From assembly GCA_001184205.1 (NCBI GenBank), contig LBMP01000001.1, forward strand, positions 477,365 to 541,364: a stretch of DNA of 64,000 bases, given 5' to 3'. Under the pieces are notes generated by a model. That model was not told the origin of the DNA. It saw only the letters and a program-made list of their open reading frames with translations, and searched no databases. This document shows, in pieces, positions 9,639 to 18,209 of this stretch. The number at the start of each line of letters is the position of its first letter. Positions within the stretch are counted from its first letter, which is position 1. The DNA comes from Desulfocarbo indianensis (GTDB lineage: Bacteria > Desulfobacterota > Desulfarculia > Desulfarculales > Desulfarculaceae). Position numbers and translations under genes: made by a program.

Positions 9639-10937
9639 TTAGCGCGACGGATATTCCTTCTTCAGGTTGTCGATGCGGAAATAGTCCGGGGTCAAGCCCA
9701 CGTTGTAGCGCGGGTTGGTCACGGCGTAACCGGTGCTGTGCACGGTCTGTATATCCATGTGGTTCATGACCACGGGGACCGGCACGCCGGTGCCCTTTTC
9801 CGGCACCCATTGGAACTGGGAGGCCAGATAGAGGCGGCCCTTCTTGTCATACCACTCGCCGTAGTAGGCGTTGAAGCTGTCCGGGTCCAGATAGTGCATG
9901 AACTTGGAGAAGGGGAAGTTGGGGTTCTTGGGGGTCAGCTCGTTCACGTAGACGTTGACCTTCTGGTAGTAGTCATTGGGTCCGGCCAGGTGAGTGTGCT
10001 CGATCCACTCGCTCTTGGGATAGCCGTTGTGCACCACCAGCATTTCCTTGCGGCCCAGCATCTTGGCGTTGTAGGCCACGGCGTTGCCGTTGAAAGTGTC
10101 AAAGTTCTCCCACATGAGGTCCTGGCCGCCGGGCAGGCGGTCGGTGCGCTGGGCCGCCGAAAGGTGGCGCACCCGGCGCATGGCGGGCAGGTAGAGCCAG
10201 AACTTGTCTTCCTTGGTGGGGTCATCGTATTGCATGATGACCGAGAGGGTGCCCTGCATCTCATAGGGGTGGGCGTTGGCGTAAACGTCGATGCGCGAGT
10301 AGTTGTTGGGGTTGGGGGTGTAGAGCGGCTTGGGGCTGACGGCCAGCCTGCCGTCGAAGAATATCAGGTTGCCGTCGGAGGTCTGGTAGCGGTCCTGGCC
10401 CCGGCGGTCGGTGATGATGGTGACGGTGCCCAGGATGCGGTCATCCTCCTTGAACTTCTTCTTGAAGTTCCAGAGCAGCTCGATGCCGTTCTTGGGATCG
10501 GGGAAGGGGCAGCCGGCCTGATAGCCCCGCAGCCAGCCGTCCTTGTCCAGCTTGGCGGTTCCCTTGTATTTCTCGGTGGCTTCCTGATAGGCCTTCCACA
10601 GGGTGCCGTCGTTGGGGATGAAGTCGGTCACGTTGACGCGGCGGGGACCCCACACGTCGGGTTTCTTGAGGATTTCGTACAGGAAGGGAGGCAGCAGGTC
10701 CTTGACCTCCTCCACGTCCTTGGCCTTGTAGCCGTAGGCGGCCTTCACGTCCTGGTTGTAGAATTTTTCATCGTATCCCTTGTCGCCGGCGCTCCAGGTG
10801 GCGTAGCTGTCCTTCCAGGGATAATGCCAGCCAGCGCCCTCGATGGGCTGACGCGGCTCGGCCGCGGCCGTGAGCGCCATGCCCATGACGATCAGGGGAA
10901 TGGCTAACAGGGCAATTCCTCTGCGCACTTTCTTCAT
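9639..10937 (-). CDS. DUF1329 family periplasmic protein (LolA/LolB-like fold)
   Basis: This 432-residue protein has a clear signal peptide (MKKVRRGIALLAIPLIV then ALTAAAEPR), so it is exported. The mature part matches DUF1329: an early aromatic segment, a central YANAHPYEMQGTLSVIMQYD strand region, and the conserved FWLYLPAMRRVRHLSA. The family belongs to the LolA/LolB-like superfold, which binds lipids. A strong ribosome site, aggaggtaa, precedes the ATG. It lies 56 bp after the DUF1302 gene on the same strand. That pairing recurs in proteobacteria beside an RND/MMPL exporter and a YCF48 protein, as here. The role is probably shuttling a hydrophobic compound across the periplasm (inference). 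Confidence 0.85.
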   Translation of the reverse strand: MKKVRRGIALLAIPLIVMGMALTAAAEPRQPIEGAGWHYPWKDSYATWSAGDKGYDEKFYNQDVKAAYGYKAKDVEEVKDLLPPFLYEILKKPDVWGPRRVNVTDFIPNDGTLWKAYQEATEKYKGTAKLDKDGWLRGYQAGCPFPDPKNGIELLWNFKKKFKEDDRILGTVTIITDRRGQDRYQTSDGNLIFFDGRLAVSPKPLYTPNPNNYSRIDVYANAHPYEMQGTLSVIMQYDDPTKEDKFWLYLPAMRRVRHLSAAQRTDRLPGGQDLMWENFDTFNGNAVAYNAKMLGRKEMLVVHNGYPKSEWIEHTHLAGPNDYYQKVNVYVNELTPKNPNFPFSKFMHYLDPDSFNAYYGEWYDKKGRLYLASQFQWVPEKGTGVPVPVVMNHMDIQTVHSTGYAVTNPRYNVGLTPDYFRIDNLKKEYPSR

Positions 10938-10993
10938 AAGCTGTTACCTCCTTAAAAATCGATAAATCCAAAAAGCCGAGGCATCGCCCGGTG

Positions 10994-12523
10994 CTAGAAG
11001 GTCCACTTCACCTTGAAGTAAACCTGGTCGTTCTGCTGCACGGGTCCGAAGTAGAGGCCCGCGTTGTAGTCATTGCCCCAAATGGCCAGATAGCCCACGG
11101 TGAAGGACAGGGTGAAGTTGGGCTTGTAGGTTATGTTGCCGTCGAAGAAGCCGCACTCGGAGTCGAAGAACTGGACGCCCAGCACCTGGGGCTGGATCTT
11201 GCCGTCGTAGTATTCGGTGTTGATGAGCAGGCTGCCCACGGTCCAGATGTCGCCCCAGTCCTGTTCGCCGAAGAAGGTGCGCAGCCTGACGTCCTCGTTG
11301 TAGTTGAGCACGTACTTCTGGAAGAACTGGCCGCTGATGAAGTAGCTCTTGGTGCGGTTCAGGGCGGGGATCATCACGTTGTAGTCAAAGCCCAGCATGT
11401 AGGCGAAGGTGTCCTTGGAATCGTATTCGCCCTGACCGATGCCGTAGTCGTACCAAGTGGGTCCGCCGGGAGCTATGGGGGAGAAGTTCAGCTTCTCAAA
11501 GGGCTGGCCAAAGGAATAGGCGAACTCGCCGCGGAACACCACTTCCAGGGGCGCGCAGTAGCCGGCGAAGGTGCCGCCCAGGTGGAACACCCCGGGATAG
11601 TGCCATTTGGCCGGATGCAGGTTGGAGTTGAGCGCCTCGCCGGACAAATCAAGCGTGTTCACGCCCAGATGATCCCGGCCGTAGTAGCCGAACATGGTGA
11701 AGTCCCAGTCCCACAGGGTGGCCTTGACCCGCAGGCCGCCCTGCAGGTTGTTCAAGCCCCGGTCGGGCAGGTCGGCGCTCTGCTGCTCCCGGATGGGGTC
11801 CGAGAATTCCGGCCCCACGCCGATCAGGCCCAGGAAATCCCAGTTGGCGCCCGGCGCCGCGTATTGGTGGGACATGTAGTCCGGCACCCAGACCATCTCG
11901 AAGCGCAGGTTGTGGGCCGAGTTGGGCACCGCGTAGGAGGCGTTGACCATGTAGAGAGGAACGCGGATGTCTTCCCACTTGGGGAAGCTCCAGTACCAGC
12001 TCAGGTCCAGGGGGTTGATTACGTCGGCGATGCGGATGGCGTCGGCCTCGCCCCAGGCCACCTGCATCTTGCCGGCCTTGATGGTCCAGTTGCCCGGCAT
12101 GTAGGTGGCGTAAAACTCCCTGAACTCAAAATCGGATTCCATCTTGTGGTTGTCGCGGTTGGGCCTGGTGTGGTCCTCCTTGGGCGGCTGATACACGCTG
12201 CTGTCCAGGTCCCACAAGGCCTCGTAGTAGCCGCGGCCGATGAATTTGAACTGCAGATCGTCTTTCAACTTGGCATTGAAATCCAAGAAGAGGACGTTGC
12301 GCATCATGGCCAGGTCGCCTTTTTTCTGGTAGTACTCGCCCGGCCGGTTGGGGTCCTTGATGCCGTCTTCCAGGCGCATGGCCGTCATGTTTTCCAGATA
12401 GCCGCCCAGTTCATAGCGGCCTTCGGAATCCAGCGTGATGGCCTCGGCGGTTCCGCTCAAAGCCAACCCGTACACGATCAAACATGTCAATGCTAAAAAG
12501 AGGTAGCGAAATCCCTTCCTCAT
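10994..12523 (-). CDS. DUF1302 family outer-membrane beta-barrel protein
   Basis: This protein of about 509 residues has a signal peptide (FRYLFLALTCLIVYGLALSG then TAEA). Alternating beta-strand patterns rich in Tyr and Trp end in an aromatic C-terminal strand, VYFKVKWTF, with terminal Phe as expected for an outer-membrane barrel. The motif AGKMQVAWGEADAIRIADVI is the signature of DUF1302. The start at 12523 (MRKGFRY) follows a good GGAGGAAAAC ribosome site; the longer upstream frame is not coding. Its neighbours are the RND exporter upstream (190 bp gap) and DUF1329 downstream. It is probably the outer-membrane partner of that system. Confidence 0.85.
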   Translation of the reverse strand: MRKGFRYLFLALTCLIVYGLALSGTAEAITLDSEGRYELGGYLENMTAMRLEDGIKDPNRPGEYYQKKGDLAMMRNVLFLDFNAKLKDDLQFKFIGRGYYEALWDLDSSVYQPPKEDHTRPNRDNHKMESDFEFREFYATYMPGNWTIKAGKMQVAWGEADAIRIADVINPLDLSWYWSFPKWEDIRVPLYMVNASYAVPNSAHNLRFEMVWVPDYMSHQYAAPGANWDFLGLIGVGPEFSDPIREQQSADLPDRGLNNLQGGLRVKATLWDWDFTMFGYYGRDHLGVNTLDLSGEALNSNLHPAKWHYPGVFHLGGTFAGYCAPLEVVFRGEFAYSFGQPFEKLNFSPIAPGGPTWYDYGIGQGEYDSKDTFAYMLGFDYNVMIPALNRTKSYFISGQFFQKYVLNYNEDVRLRTFFGEQDWGDIWTVGSLLINTEYYDGKIQPQVLGVQFFDSECGFFDGNITYKPNFTLSFTVGYLAIWGNDYNAGLYFGPVQQNDQVYFKVKWTF

Positions 12524-12714
12524 GTTTTCCTCCCATCTGTAGATACATTGCTGGATCCATGGGAAAACGCCGCGGTTCCCCTCCGCTTGGCGTCTCCCCC
12601 TCCCCAAAAACCAGCTTCGGCACCTCCTTTCAGTCATGAACCAGCGTTGCTATATCGAATTTGGAATCCTTCTCCCAAAGGGCCAAATCCTTTTGCCCGG
12701 CGCCGGCCGGACGC

Positions 12715-15039
12715 TTACCGGAACAAGAAACGCGGCCTGAGTATCTGGATCATGGCCGGCAGCAGCACCAGGGCCCCCAACACGTGGAACAGGGTCACGA
12801 TGGAAAACAGGATTCCCATCTCCGCCTGGAACATGATGTCGGAGAACACCCAGAAGACCACGCCGGCGATAACGATGATGCCGGTGAGTATGATGGCGTT
12901 GCCGGCGGTGTTGATGGATTCGCGCACCGCGTGGCTGAGATCGCCCAGGTTTCTATGCTCCTCGCGCATGCGGCTCAGGAGATAGACGCCGTAGTCCACC
13001 CCGATGCCGATGGCGATGATGGATACCGGCAGGGATTGCAGGTTGATGGCGATGCCGGCGATGGCCATGTAGCCGAAGGTGAACCAGGAGGCCAGGGACA
13101 GGGGCACCACCAGGATCAGGCCGGCCATGAAGGAGCGGAACACGATCATGACGAACAGGCCGGTCAAGACCAGGGCGGCGGTGAGGGTGGTGGCCAGTTC
13201 CACCACGATGGATTCGTTGTTGGCCGCGATGACGCCGATGCGACCGCCGGCCAGCTTGATCTCGGCGATCTTGAGCTTGTTTTTAACGATGAACTCGTTG
13301 GCGTGGTTCAACAGCTTGGCGATGGTGGAAGGCAGATGGTTCACGCAGTAGATGGTTATGCTCAAGTTGTTGAAGTCGTGGCTGTAATAAGTGTCATAGT
13401 CGCCGGGCTCCGCCCCGCCGCTGGTCAGGAGGTGCAGGTTGGAATAGATGGCCTTGCGGTTGTCGGGCAATAGGAAGTAGTTGGGGTTGTTTTCGTAGAA
13501 GGCCATGTTGATGCCCTTGACCAGGTTCACGATGGAAAGCGTCATGGTGACTTCGGGCAGCTTGGCCATGTGGGCCTGGAAACGGTCCACCGCCTCCAAC
13601 AGCTCCGGCTCCTTGACCGCGTCGTCCTCGCCTTCCACGATCACCAGCATGGGGTTCATGCTCCCCGGCAGGCGCTGGGCCATAAACTCCACGTCCTGGT
13701 TGTAAACCGAGTCGGGCTTGAGGATGGGGCTGCCCTCCTCGATGTCGCCGATGATCAGGTTGGAGTTGAGATGGAAGGTGATAAGGGCCAGCGCCAGGAA
13801 ACAGGCCACGATGGTCCAGGAGCGCTTGCGGCTGGAACAGAGGGTGAAGACCGAAGGCAAGAGCTTCTTTTCCATGAAGCCCTGCCGCCGGGCCTCGCGC
13901 CAGCGGCCCGCCTTTTTCATGGGCGGCAGGTAGAGGTTGATCACCGGGTTGAAGATCAGGATGCCGAACACCATGCTGAGACACCATACGAAGATGGAGA
14001 TGCCCAGCTTTTCCATGAGCGGTATGGGTATGAGCGCGATGAGCAGGATGCCGGTGGCGTCGGTGATCACGCCGGCCAGGCCCGGATAGAACAGGGCCCG
14101 CACGGTCTGGTAACAGCTCTCCTTAAGATCCTTGGTCTGGGCGTAGGCCTCGCTGATGCGCCAGTTGAACTGGATGGAATGGCTGAGGGCGGTGGCGCTG
14201 ATCAGAAGCGGCACCACCAGGACCAGCGGGTCCAGGGTATAGCCCATGAGCTGCATGAACCCCAGGCCCCAAACCGCGCAGATGGCCGCGGAAAACAAGG
14301 GGACCAGGGTGAGCCGCAGGCTGCGCGTATAAAGGAAGGCGATGGTCAGCATGGCCACCACGGTTATCAGGAACAGGAGCAGGGTCTGCGGCAGATAGGA
14401 AAAGATGACGCCGTACAGATAGGGCTCGCCCACGATGTGGAAGCGGATGTTGTCGCTCTCGTATTTCGCCTTGAGGTTTTGCAGCGCCGAATAAACCAGG
14501 CGCGGTTGCAGTTTATCCTCGAAGAATCCCAAGGTTATCAAGGCCACCTTGGCGTCCAGGGAAACCAGGTTGCCGTAGTAGGCCGGGTTGCTGTATACGT
14601 CGGCCTTGAGCTGATCCATTTCGGCGTCGGTGGCCGGGGCGTTTGGATACAAGATGGACGGGCTGGATATGCCGGCCGAGGTTATTTTGGCGTTGCGTAT
14701 CTTGTTGACGCCCAAAGAAACCACCTTGGTCCTGTCCACGCTGGGCAGAAAATAAAGCTCGTTGCTGAAATCGATAAGCGTCTGCAAGATTTTTTCGTCG
14801 AAGATGTCCCCCTTCAACACCTCCATGCCGATGATCACCGTGTTGGTGCCGCCGAATTTGGGATGTCCTTTTATCAGCTTGATGAAAGGATGGTTCTGCG
14901 GAAGAAGATCGGGGAAATATGTTTTAACCGGTATCTTTAAGGCATTGAACAGAAAAAATCCAGTCACGGCCAGCATGAATAGTGCCACCCAGACTTTTCT
15001 GGTGACGATGAATAGTGCGATTCTGTCTATTAATATCAT
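12715..15039 (-). CDS. RND superfamily exporter (MMPL/HpnN-like)
   Basis: This 774-residue inner-membrane protein begins with one transmembrane helix, has a periplasmic loop of roughly 190 residues, a block of about five helices, then a second loop and second block. This is the duplicated MMPL/RND layout. Typical membrane motifs are AIGIGVDYGVYLLSRMREEH in the second half and the matching TALSHSIQFNWRISEAYAQT in the first. MMPL proteins export lipids or hydrophobic compounds using the proton gradient. A GGGGAGGG ribosome site precedes the ATG. The YCF48 gene ends 40 bp upstream. With DUF1302 and DUF1329 it would form an envelope-spanning transfer system; the substrate is not evident. Confidence 0.9.
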   Translation of the reverse strand: MILIDRIALFIVTRKVWVALFMLAVTGFFLFNALKIPVKTYFPDLLPQNHPFIKLIKGHPKFGGTNTVIIGMEVLKGDIFDEKILQTLIDFSNELYFLPSVDRTKVVSLGVNKIRNAKITSAGISSPSILYPNAPATDAEMDQLKADVYSNPAYYGNLVSLDAKVALITLGFFEDKLQPRLVYSALQNLKAKYESDNIRFHIVGEPYLYGVIFSYLPQTLLLFLITVVAMLTIAFLYTRSLRLTLVPLFSAAICAVWGLGFMQLMGYTLDPLVLVVPLLISATALSHSIQFNWRISEAYAQTKDLKESCYQTVRALFYPGLAGVITDATGILLIALIPIPLMEKLGISIFVWCLSMVFGILIFNPVINLYLPPMKKAGRWREARRQGFMEKKLLPSVFTLCSSRKRSWTIVACFLALALITFHLNSNLIIGDIEEGSPILKPDSVYNQDVEFMAQRLPGSMNPMLVIVEGEDDAVKEPELLEAVDRFQAHMAKLPEVTMTLSIVNLVKGINMAFYENNPNYFLLPDNRKAIYSNLHLLTSGGAEPGDYDTYYSHDFNNLSITIYCVNHLPSTIAKLLNHANEFIVKNKLKIAEIKLAGGRIGVIAANNESIVVELATTLTAALVLTGLFVMIVFRSFMAGLILVVPLSLASWFTFGYMAIAGIAINLQSLPVSIIAIGIGVDYGVYLLSRMREEHRNLGDLSHAVRESINTAGNAIILTGIIVIAGVVFWVFSDIMFQAEMGILFSIVTLFHVLGALVLLPAMIQILRPRFLFR

Positions 15040-15079
15040 GGAGCGCTACCCTCCCCAGGAAGCAGATAAACTTAGGTTG

Positions 15080-16081
15080 TTATTCATTGGCGAACAAACA
15101 GGGGATGTTGGTATTCCAGCCGGATTGCCAGGTTTGGCCTCCGTCGCAGGTGACCAGTAAGGTGCCCACGCTCCCCACCACCCAGGCCACTTTCGGATTC
15201 ACGAAAGCCACCTCTTTCAGCCAGGCCCTGGTCGGTATCTTGTCGGTGGCGCGAACAAGGTCCTTGCTGTTGGACATGGCGCACTCGCCCTTCAGGCCCA
15301 CCGCGCAAAGCTTGTCATCAACCACTTGGATTCCAAACAAATGTTCCTTTACGGGCGTGGTCATCTGTTGCCAGTTGGCGCCGCCGTCCACGGTATGGAG
15401 GATGGTTCCGTCCATGCCCGTTATCCAGCCCTGCTTCTCGTCCTTGAAGAAAACCCTGAACAGCGTGCTTTCGCCCAGGGGATTGGTCTGCGGCAGCCAG
15501 GTTTTGCCGCCGTCGGTGGTATGCAAAATGGTGCCGAATTCGCCCACGATCCAGCCGTGGCTGGCGTTCACGAAATAAATCGAGTTATAAATCTTGTCTA
15601 CCTTCTCACCTTGCATCACCCAATTTTTACCGCCGTCCGCAGTATATAAAATGGTGCCATAGGCTCCCACCAACCAGCCGTTTTCGGCATCCTTGAAACA
15701 GACGCTGAAGAGATGCTGTTTGGTATGGCTGTATTGTTTTTTCCAGGTCTTTCCACTGTCGCTGGTGCGCAGGACCAAGCCGGATTGTCCCACTATCCAG
15801 CCATTTTGCTCATCCACAAAAGAAACGCCGTATAAATTGGAGTCGGTGCCACTTTCCTGCACAATCCATTTTTTATATTTGATATCCAACTTGCATATCA
15901 TGCCGTGGCTGCCCACGGCCCAAACTTCACCGGTGGGCAAGGGGGAAACGCCGTAAAAATTATAAAAATATGCCTTGGACGTATTGAAAAAATCCGGTTC
16001 GTCCACCTTGGCCATTAAGGATGGCGAATAGCCGATCACCAGAGAAAATGCCACGATGAGCAGTAACAATCGTCTTTTCAT
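15080..16081 (-). CDS. YCF48/Hcf136-like beta-propeller protein, exported
   Basis: This 333-residue protein starts with a signal peptide (KRRLLLLIVAFSLVIGYSPS). Propeller blades then repeat the pattern GWxVGxxGxxLxTxDxGKxW; I count at least five copies, for example GWLVGAYGTILYTADGGKNW and GWIVGEFGTILHTTDGGKTW. In plants and cyanobacteria this fold helps assemble photosystem II. In non-photosynthetic bacteria such proteins are generic extracytoplasmic scaffolds, often encoded with RND exporters, DUF1302 and DUF1329, as here. It is the first gene of the cluster, so the promoter should lie in the long gene-less stretch upstream. Its codon use is slightly more AT-rich than that of its neighbours. 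Confidence 0.85.
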   Translation of the reverse strand: MKRRLLLLIVAFSLVIGYSPSLMAKVDEPDFFNTSKAYFYNFYGVSPLPTGEVWAVGSHGMICKLDIKYKKWIVQESGTDSNLYGVSFVDEQNGWIVGQSGLVLRTSDSGKTWKKQYSHTKQHLFSVCFKDAENGWLVGAYGTILYTADGGKNWVMQGEKVDKIYNSIYFVNASHGWIVGEFGTILHTTDGGKTWLPQTNPLGESTLFRVFFKDEKQGWITGMDGTILHTVDGGANWQQMTTPVKEHLFGIQVVDDKLCAVGLKGECAMSNSKDLVRATDKIPTRAWLKEVAFVNPKVAWVVGSVGTLLVTCDGGQTWQSGWNTNIPCLFANE

Positions 16082-17160
16082 TTTACGGCTCCCAATAAGT
16101 TTGAATCATGGTTGCAGCCATAGGAAGAGTAAAAAGCGCTTGCCAGCTTTCCGCCGGAGCTCCCGGCCGAATAAAGCAGCGCCTTTTTATCTCGGGAATG
16201 CGCAACAGCGGCCCGCAGGCCCAAGGCCCGCACGCAAAAGAGACCGGAAAACGAACCCGCGGCGGCGGCACGGGGCGGGGGGGTTTTCGCAGCGGCGGCC
16301 GGCGTTTCGCCGCACCGCGGAACCCGGCCGGCGGGTCCGGCTTTTGGCAAAGGCGCGGCAGGGAACCGCGAAGCGAGGGTTGGCCGGCTCGGCCTGGGAC
16401 AGACTCCGCGCGGGCGCGGGAAACGGGAAGCCCGCTTCGCTCCCGGCGCCAAGGCCGCTTCCTTGCGGCAAGCGGGGCGGCGGCGAGAAAAGCCAGCGCA
16501 GTCAAAGCAGTCGGTAGCGTGATGCAAACCTAAAGTCCCCTTGGCCATGAGGCAACCGAGTCCGCAATTCATGCGGCGGGAAAGCAGGCTCCCGGCCGGG
16601 GCCGAGGGCCGCCTGCTCCCAACACGGTTCCGCGCTCTGCTCGTTCTTGGCGGGAAACGTTCCGGCCGGGTTGAGCAGTTTCTCAAAAATCACCTGGCCG
16701 CTTGCCAATCAACCTCGCCAAGCAGCCAAGCTTTTGTTGCGCATATCCCGAACGCGGCGCCCCCCCGGCCGCGGAGTTAAACCTCAGATGCCACCAATCG
16801 GCTTTTTTGTTTCATCACGATGCGATATATGATCAACGCGACGCTGGGCAGCGGCCGCGTATTGTGCGTTCAGCTCCTTTATCCATTCCTCCGCGCACGG
16901 GACACCACCGGAAGGTTGCTTGTCGCGTCCACGCCCCCCATGAATTGAGGCGGGTGCCCTAATCTGCGTAATAAAGAATGATTGCTAAATTTAAAAGCCA
17001 ACAAAATAATTAGTTCCGATTATTTTCAAGGCGCCCTATTAACGGCGCTAATCCAAACGTAAAACCACCTCACTTCCACCATGAAGACCCAGGCTGATTT
17101 CGCTCTCCCCGCAGTAGGGGCAATGCCAATTTACCTACTTAGAGGAGGTGATTATTCTCT

Positions 17161-17244
17161 ATGTTTTGTATACATTCAATCCGGCGTACTCTGGATTCGC
17201 CCACCTTGGATTCAGCCCAAAAAGCGGGGACGCACACGGGTTGA
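17161..17244 (+). CDS. Possible 27-residue small protein with a consensus ribosome site
   Basis: The ATG at 17161 is preceded at 8 nt by AGGAGGTGAT, a full match to the anti-Shine-Dalgarno of 16S rRNA, which is rare in this window. The frame encodes 27 residues (MFCIHSIRRTLDSPTLD and so on) and ends at a TGA. The peptide has no recognisable domain. It lies in the AT-rich gene-less stretch, where a chance open frame is expected, so only the ribosome site supports it. It could be a leader peptide, a toxin-type small protein, or nothing. Confidence 0.2.
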   Translation: MFCIHSIRRTLDSPTLDSAQKAGTHTG

Positions 17245-17786
17245 AGATATGTACTGAAATGCACAAACCGTAAAACCTTGACAACCTTGTTTGTAAATGC
17301 TTGGCAAAGATAAATGCGTTTTGCGAAATTTTGATGTGTCACTATGCGCAATGAACAAAAACGTTAAAAGCCGTGCAAATAATTGTAAAGTCGGTGACGT
17401 CTTTCCAAAGCAAATTGAATGCCATGTCAGGGTCGTTCTTAATAACCAGTTGATTATCGTGTGGTTATTGTAAACAGTTCGCGGGATTGCCCTGCGGTAA
17501 TAGCTATATTGCAGCGGTAATGAACCTGGATTTAGACCCTTGACTTTACATATATGGACAAAGCGCTTTACGCTTATTTACACAAATTGGCTTGGCTTGC
17601 CGCGCGAAAGCTATTTACTCCCCGATTGCAAATCGAGTGAGAATCGTAAGGTTTTTTCGCTGAATACCGTGCTGTAAGATTTTGCGTTACTAATGTGACC
17701 ATTTGGTTTGTTTTTGAATTTTTGTCTTGCTTTTCAAGCTTTTCCGTTATGTTTAAGCGGGAGTTATTGTTAAAGCTCGAGCAGCA

Positions 17787-17996
17787 ATGTTTGAGGGATG
17801 GATGCAAAAAATAAGCCGTAATCCCGCACTGCGCGAAACCACAAAAGTTATTTCCTGCCTGTCTTCAGCCGACAAAGAAAAGCTTTTGAAAATTAGTGGA
17901 TTACGGAATAGGTTTTCAAGGGCGTCGCGGAAGGCGGTTCTTGGCCAATTTAAGAATCGTTTCGAATCGCAACAGGCTCATGCCAATAATTGTTGA
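17787..17996 (+). CDS. Possible small protein, unknown
   Basis: This 69-residue frame is the longest plausible one in the AT-rich stretch. It encodes a basic, helix-prone peptide (ETTKVISCLSSADKEKLLKI, then GLRNRFSRASRKAVL) without a known motif. A second in-frame ATG at 17802 has gagggatgg just upstream and may be the better start. No neighbour gives it a context. It may be a remnant of a larger gene or non-coding. Confidence 0.22.
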   Translation: MFEGWMQKISRNPALRETTKVISCLSSADKEKLLKISGLRNRFSRASRKAVLGQFKNRFESQQAHANNC

Positions 17997-18209
17997 TCTC
18001 CCGCGCCAGGCGGACGTTTCTGTGTGACAAAATGGCTTGGTGTCACGGTGCCGCAAACAGCCGCCGCGCGGGCCGCCCTCCTGCCACCCCATACTACCGG
18101 GTCGGACTGACCGCGCGGCGTTCAAGCCGGGCTCACGATTTTACAAACGCCCTTGACAAAACGGGGCGGCGTCAACTCCCCCGCTTGCCGCCGCCGTTGT
18201 ATCCAGTGT

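Larger units (their letters stand above)
16082..18209. other. Gene-less stretch, partly AT-rich
   Basis: No convincing gene is visible over about 2.1 kb. From 16.1 to 16.8 kb the sequence is very GC-rich and frames are open on both strands, none with a recognisable domain. From about 16.96 to 18.0 kb it turns clearly more AT-rich than the rest of the window, with many stop codons. Two small frames with possible ribosome sites are listed separately. On the minus strand a frame without a usual start codon ends at 16784 and resembles a decayed coding fragment. I see no tRNA, integrase, transposase or terminal repeats. The stretch may be a decayed insertion plus the promoter region of the YCF48 gene. 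Confidence 0.6.

Noticed and set aside
16078-16686. Overlapping frames on both strands in the GC-rich part of the gene-less stretch
   Set aside because: All are Arg/Pro/Gly-rich without domains or ribosome sites, as expected from high GC.
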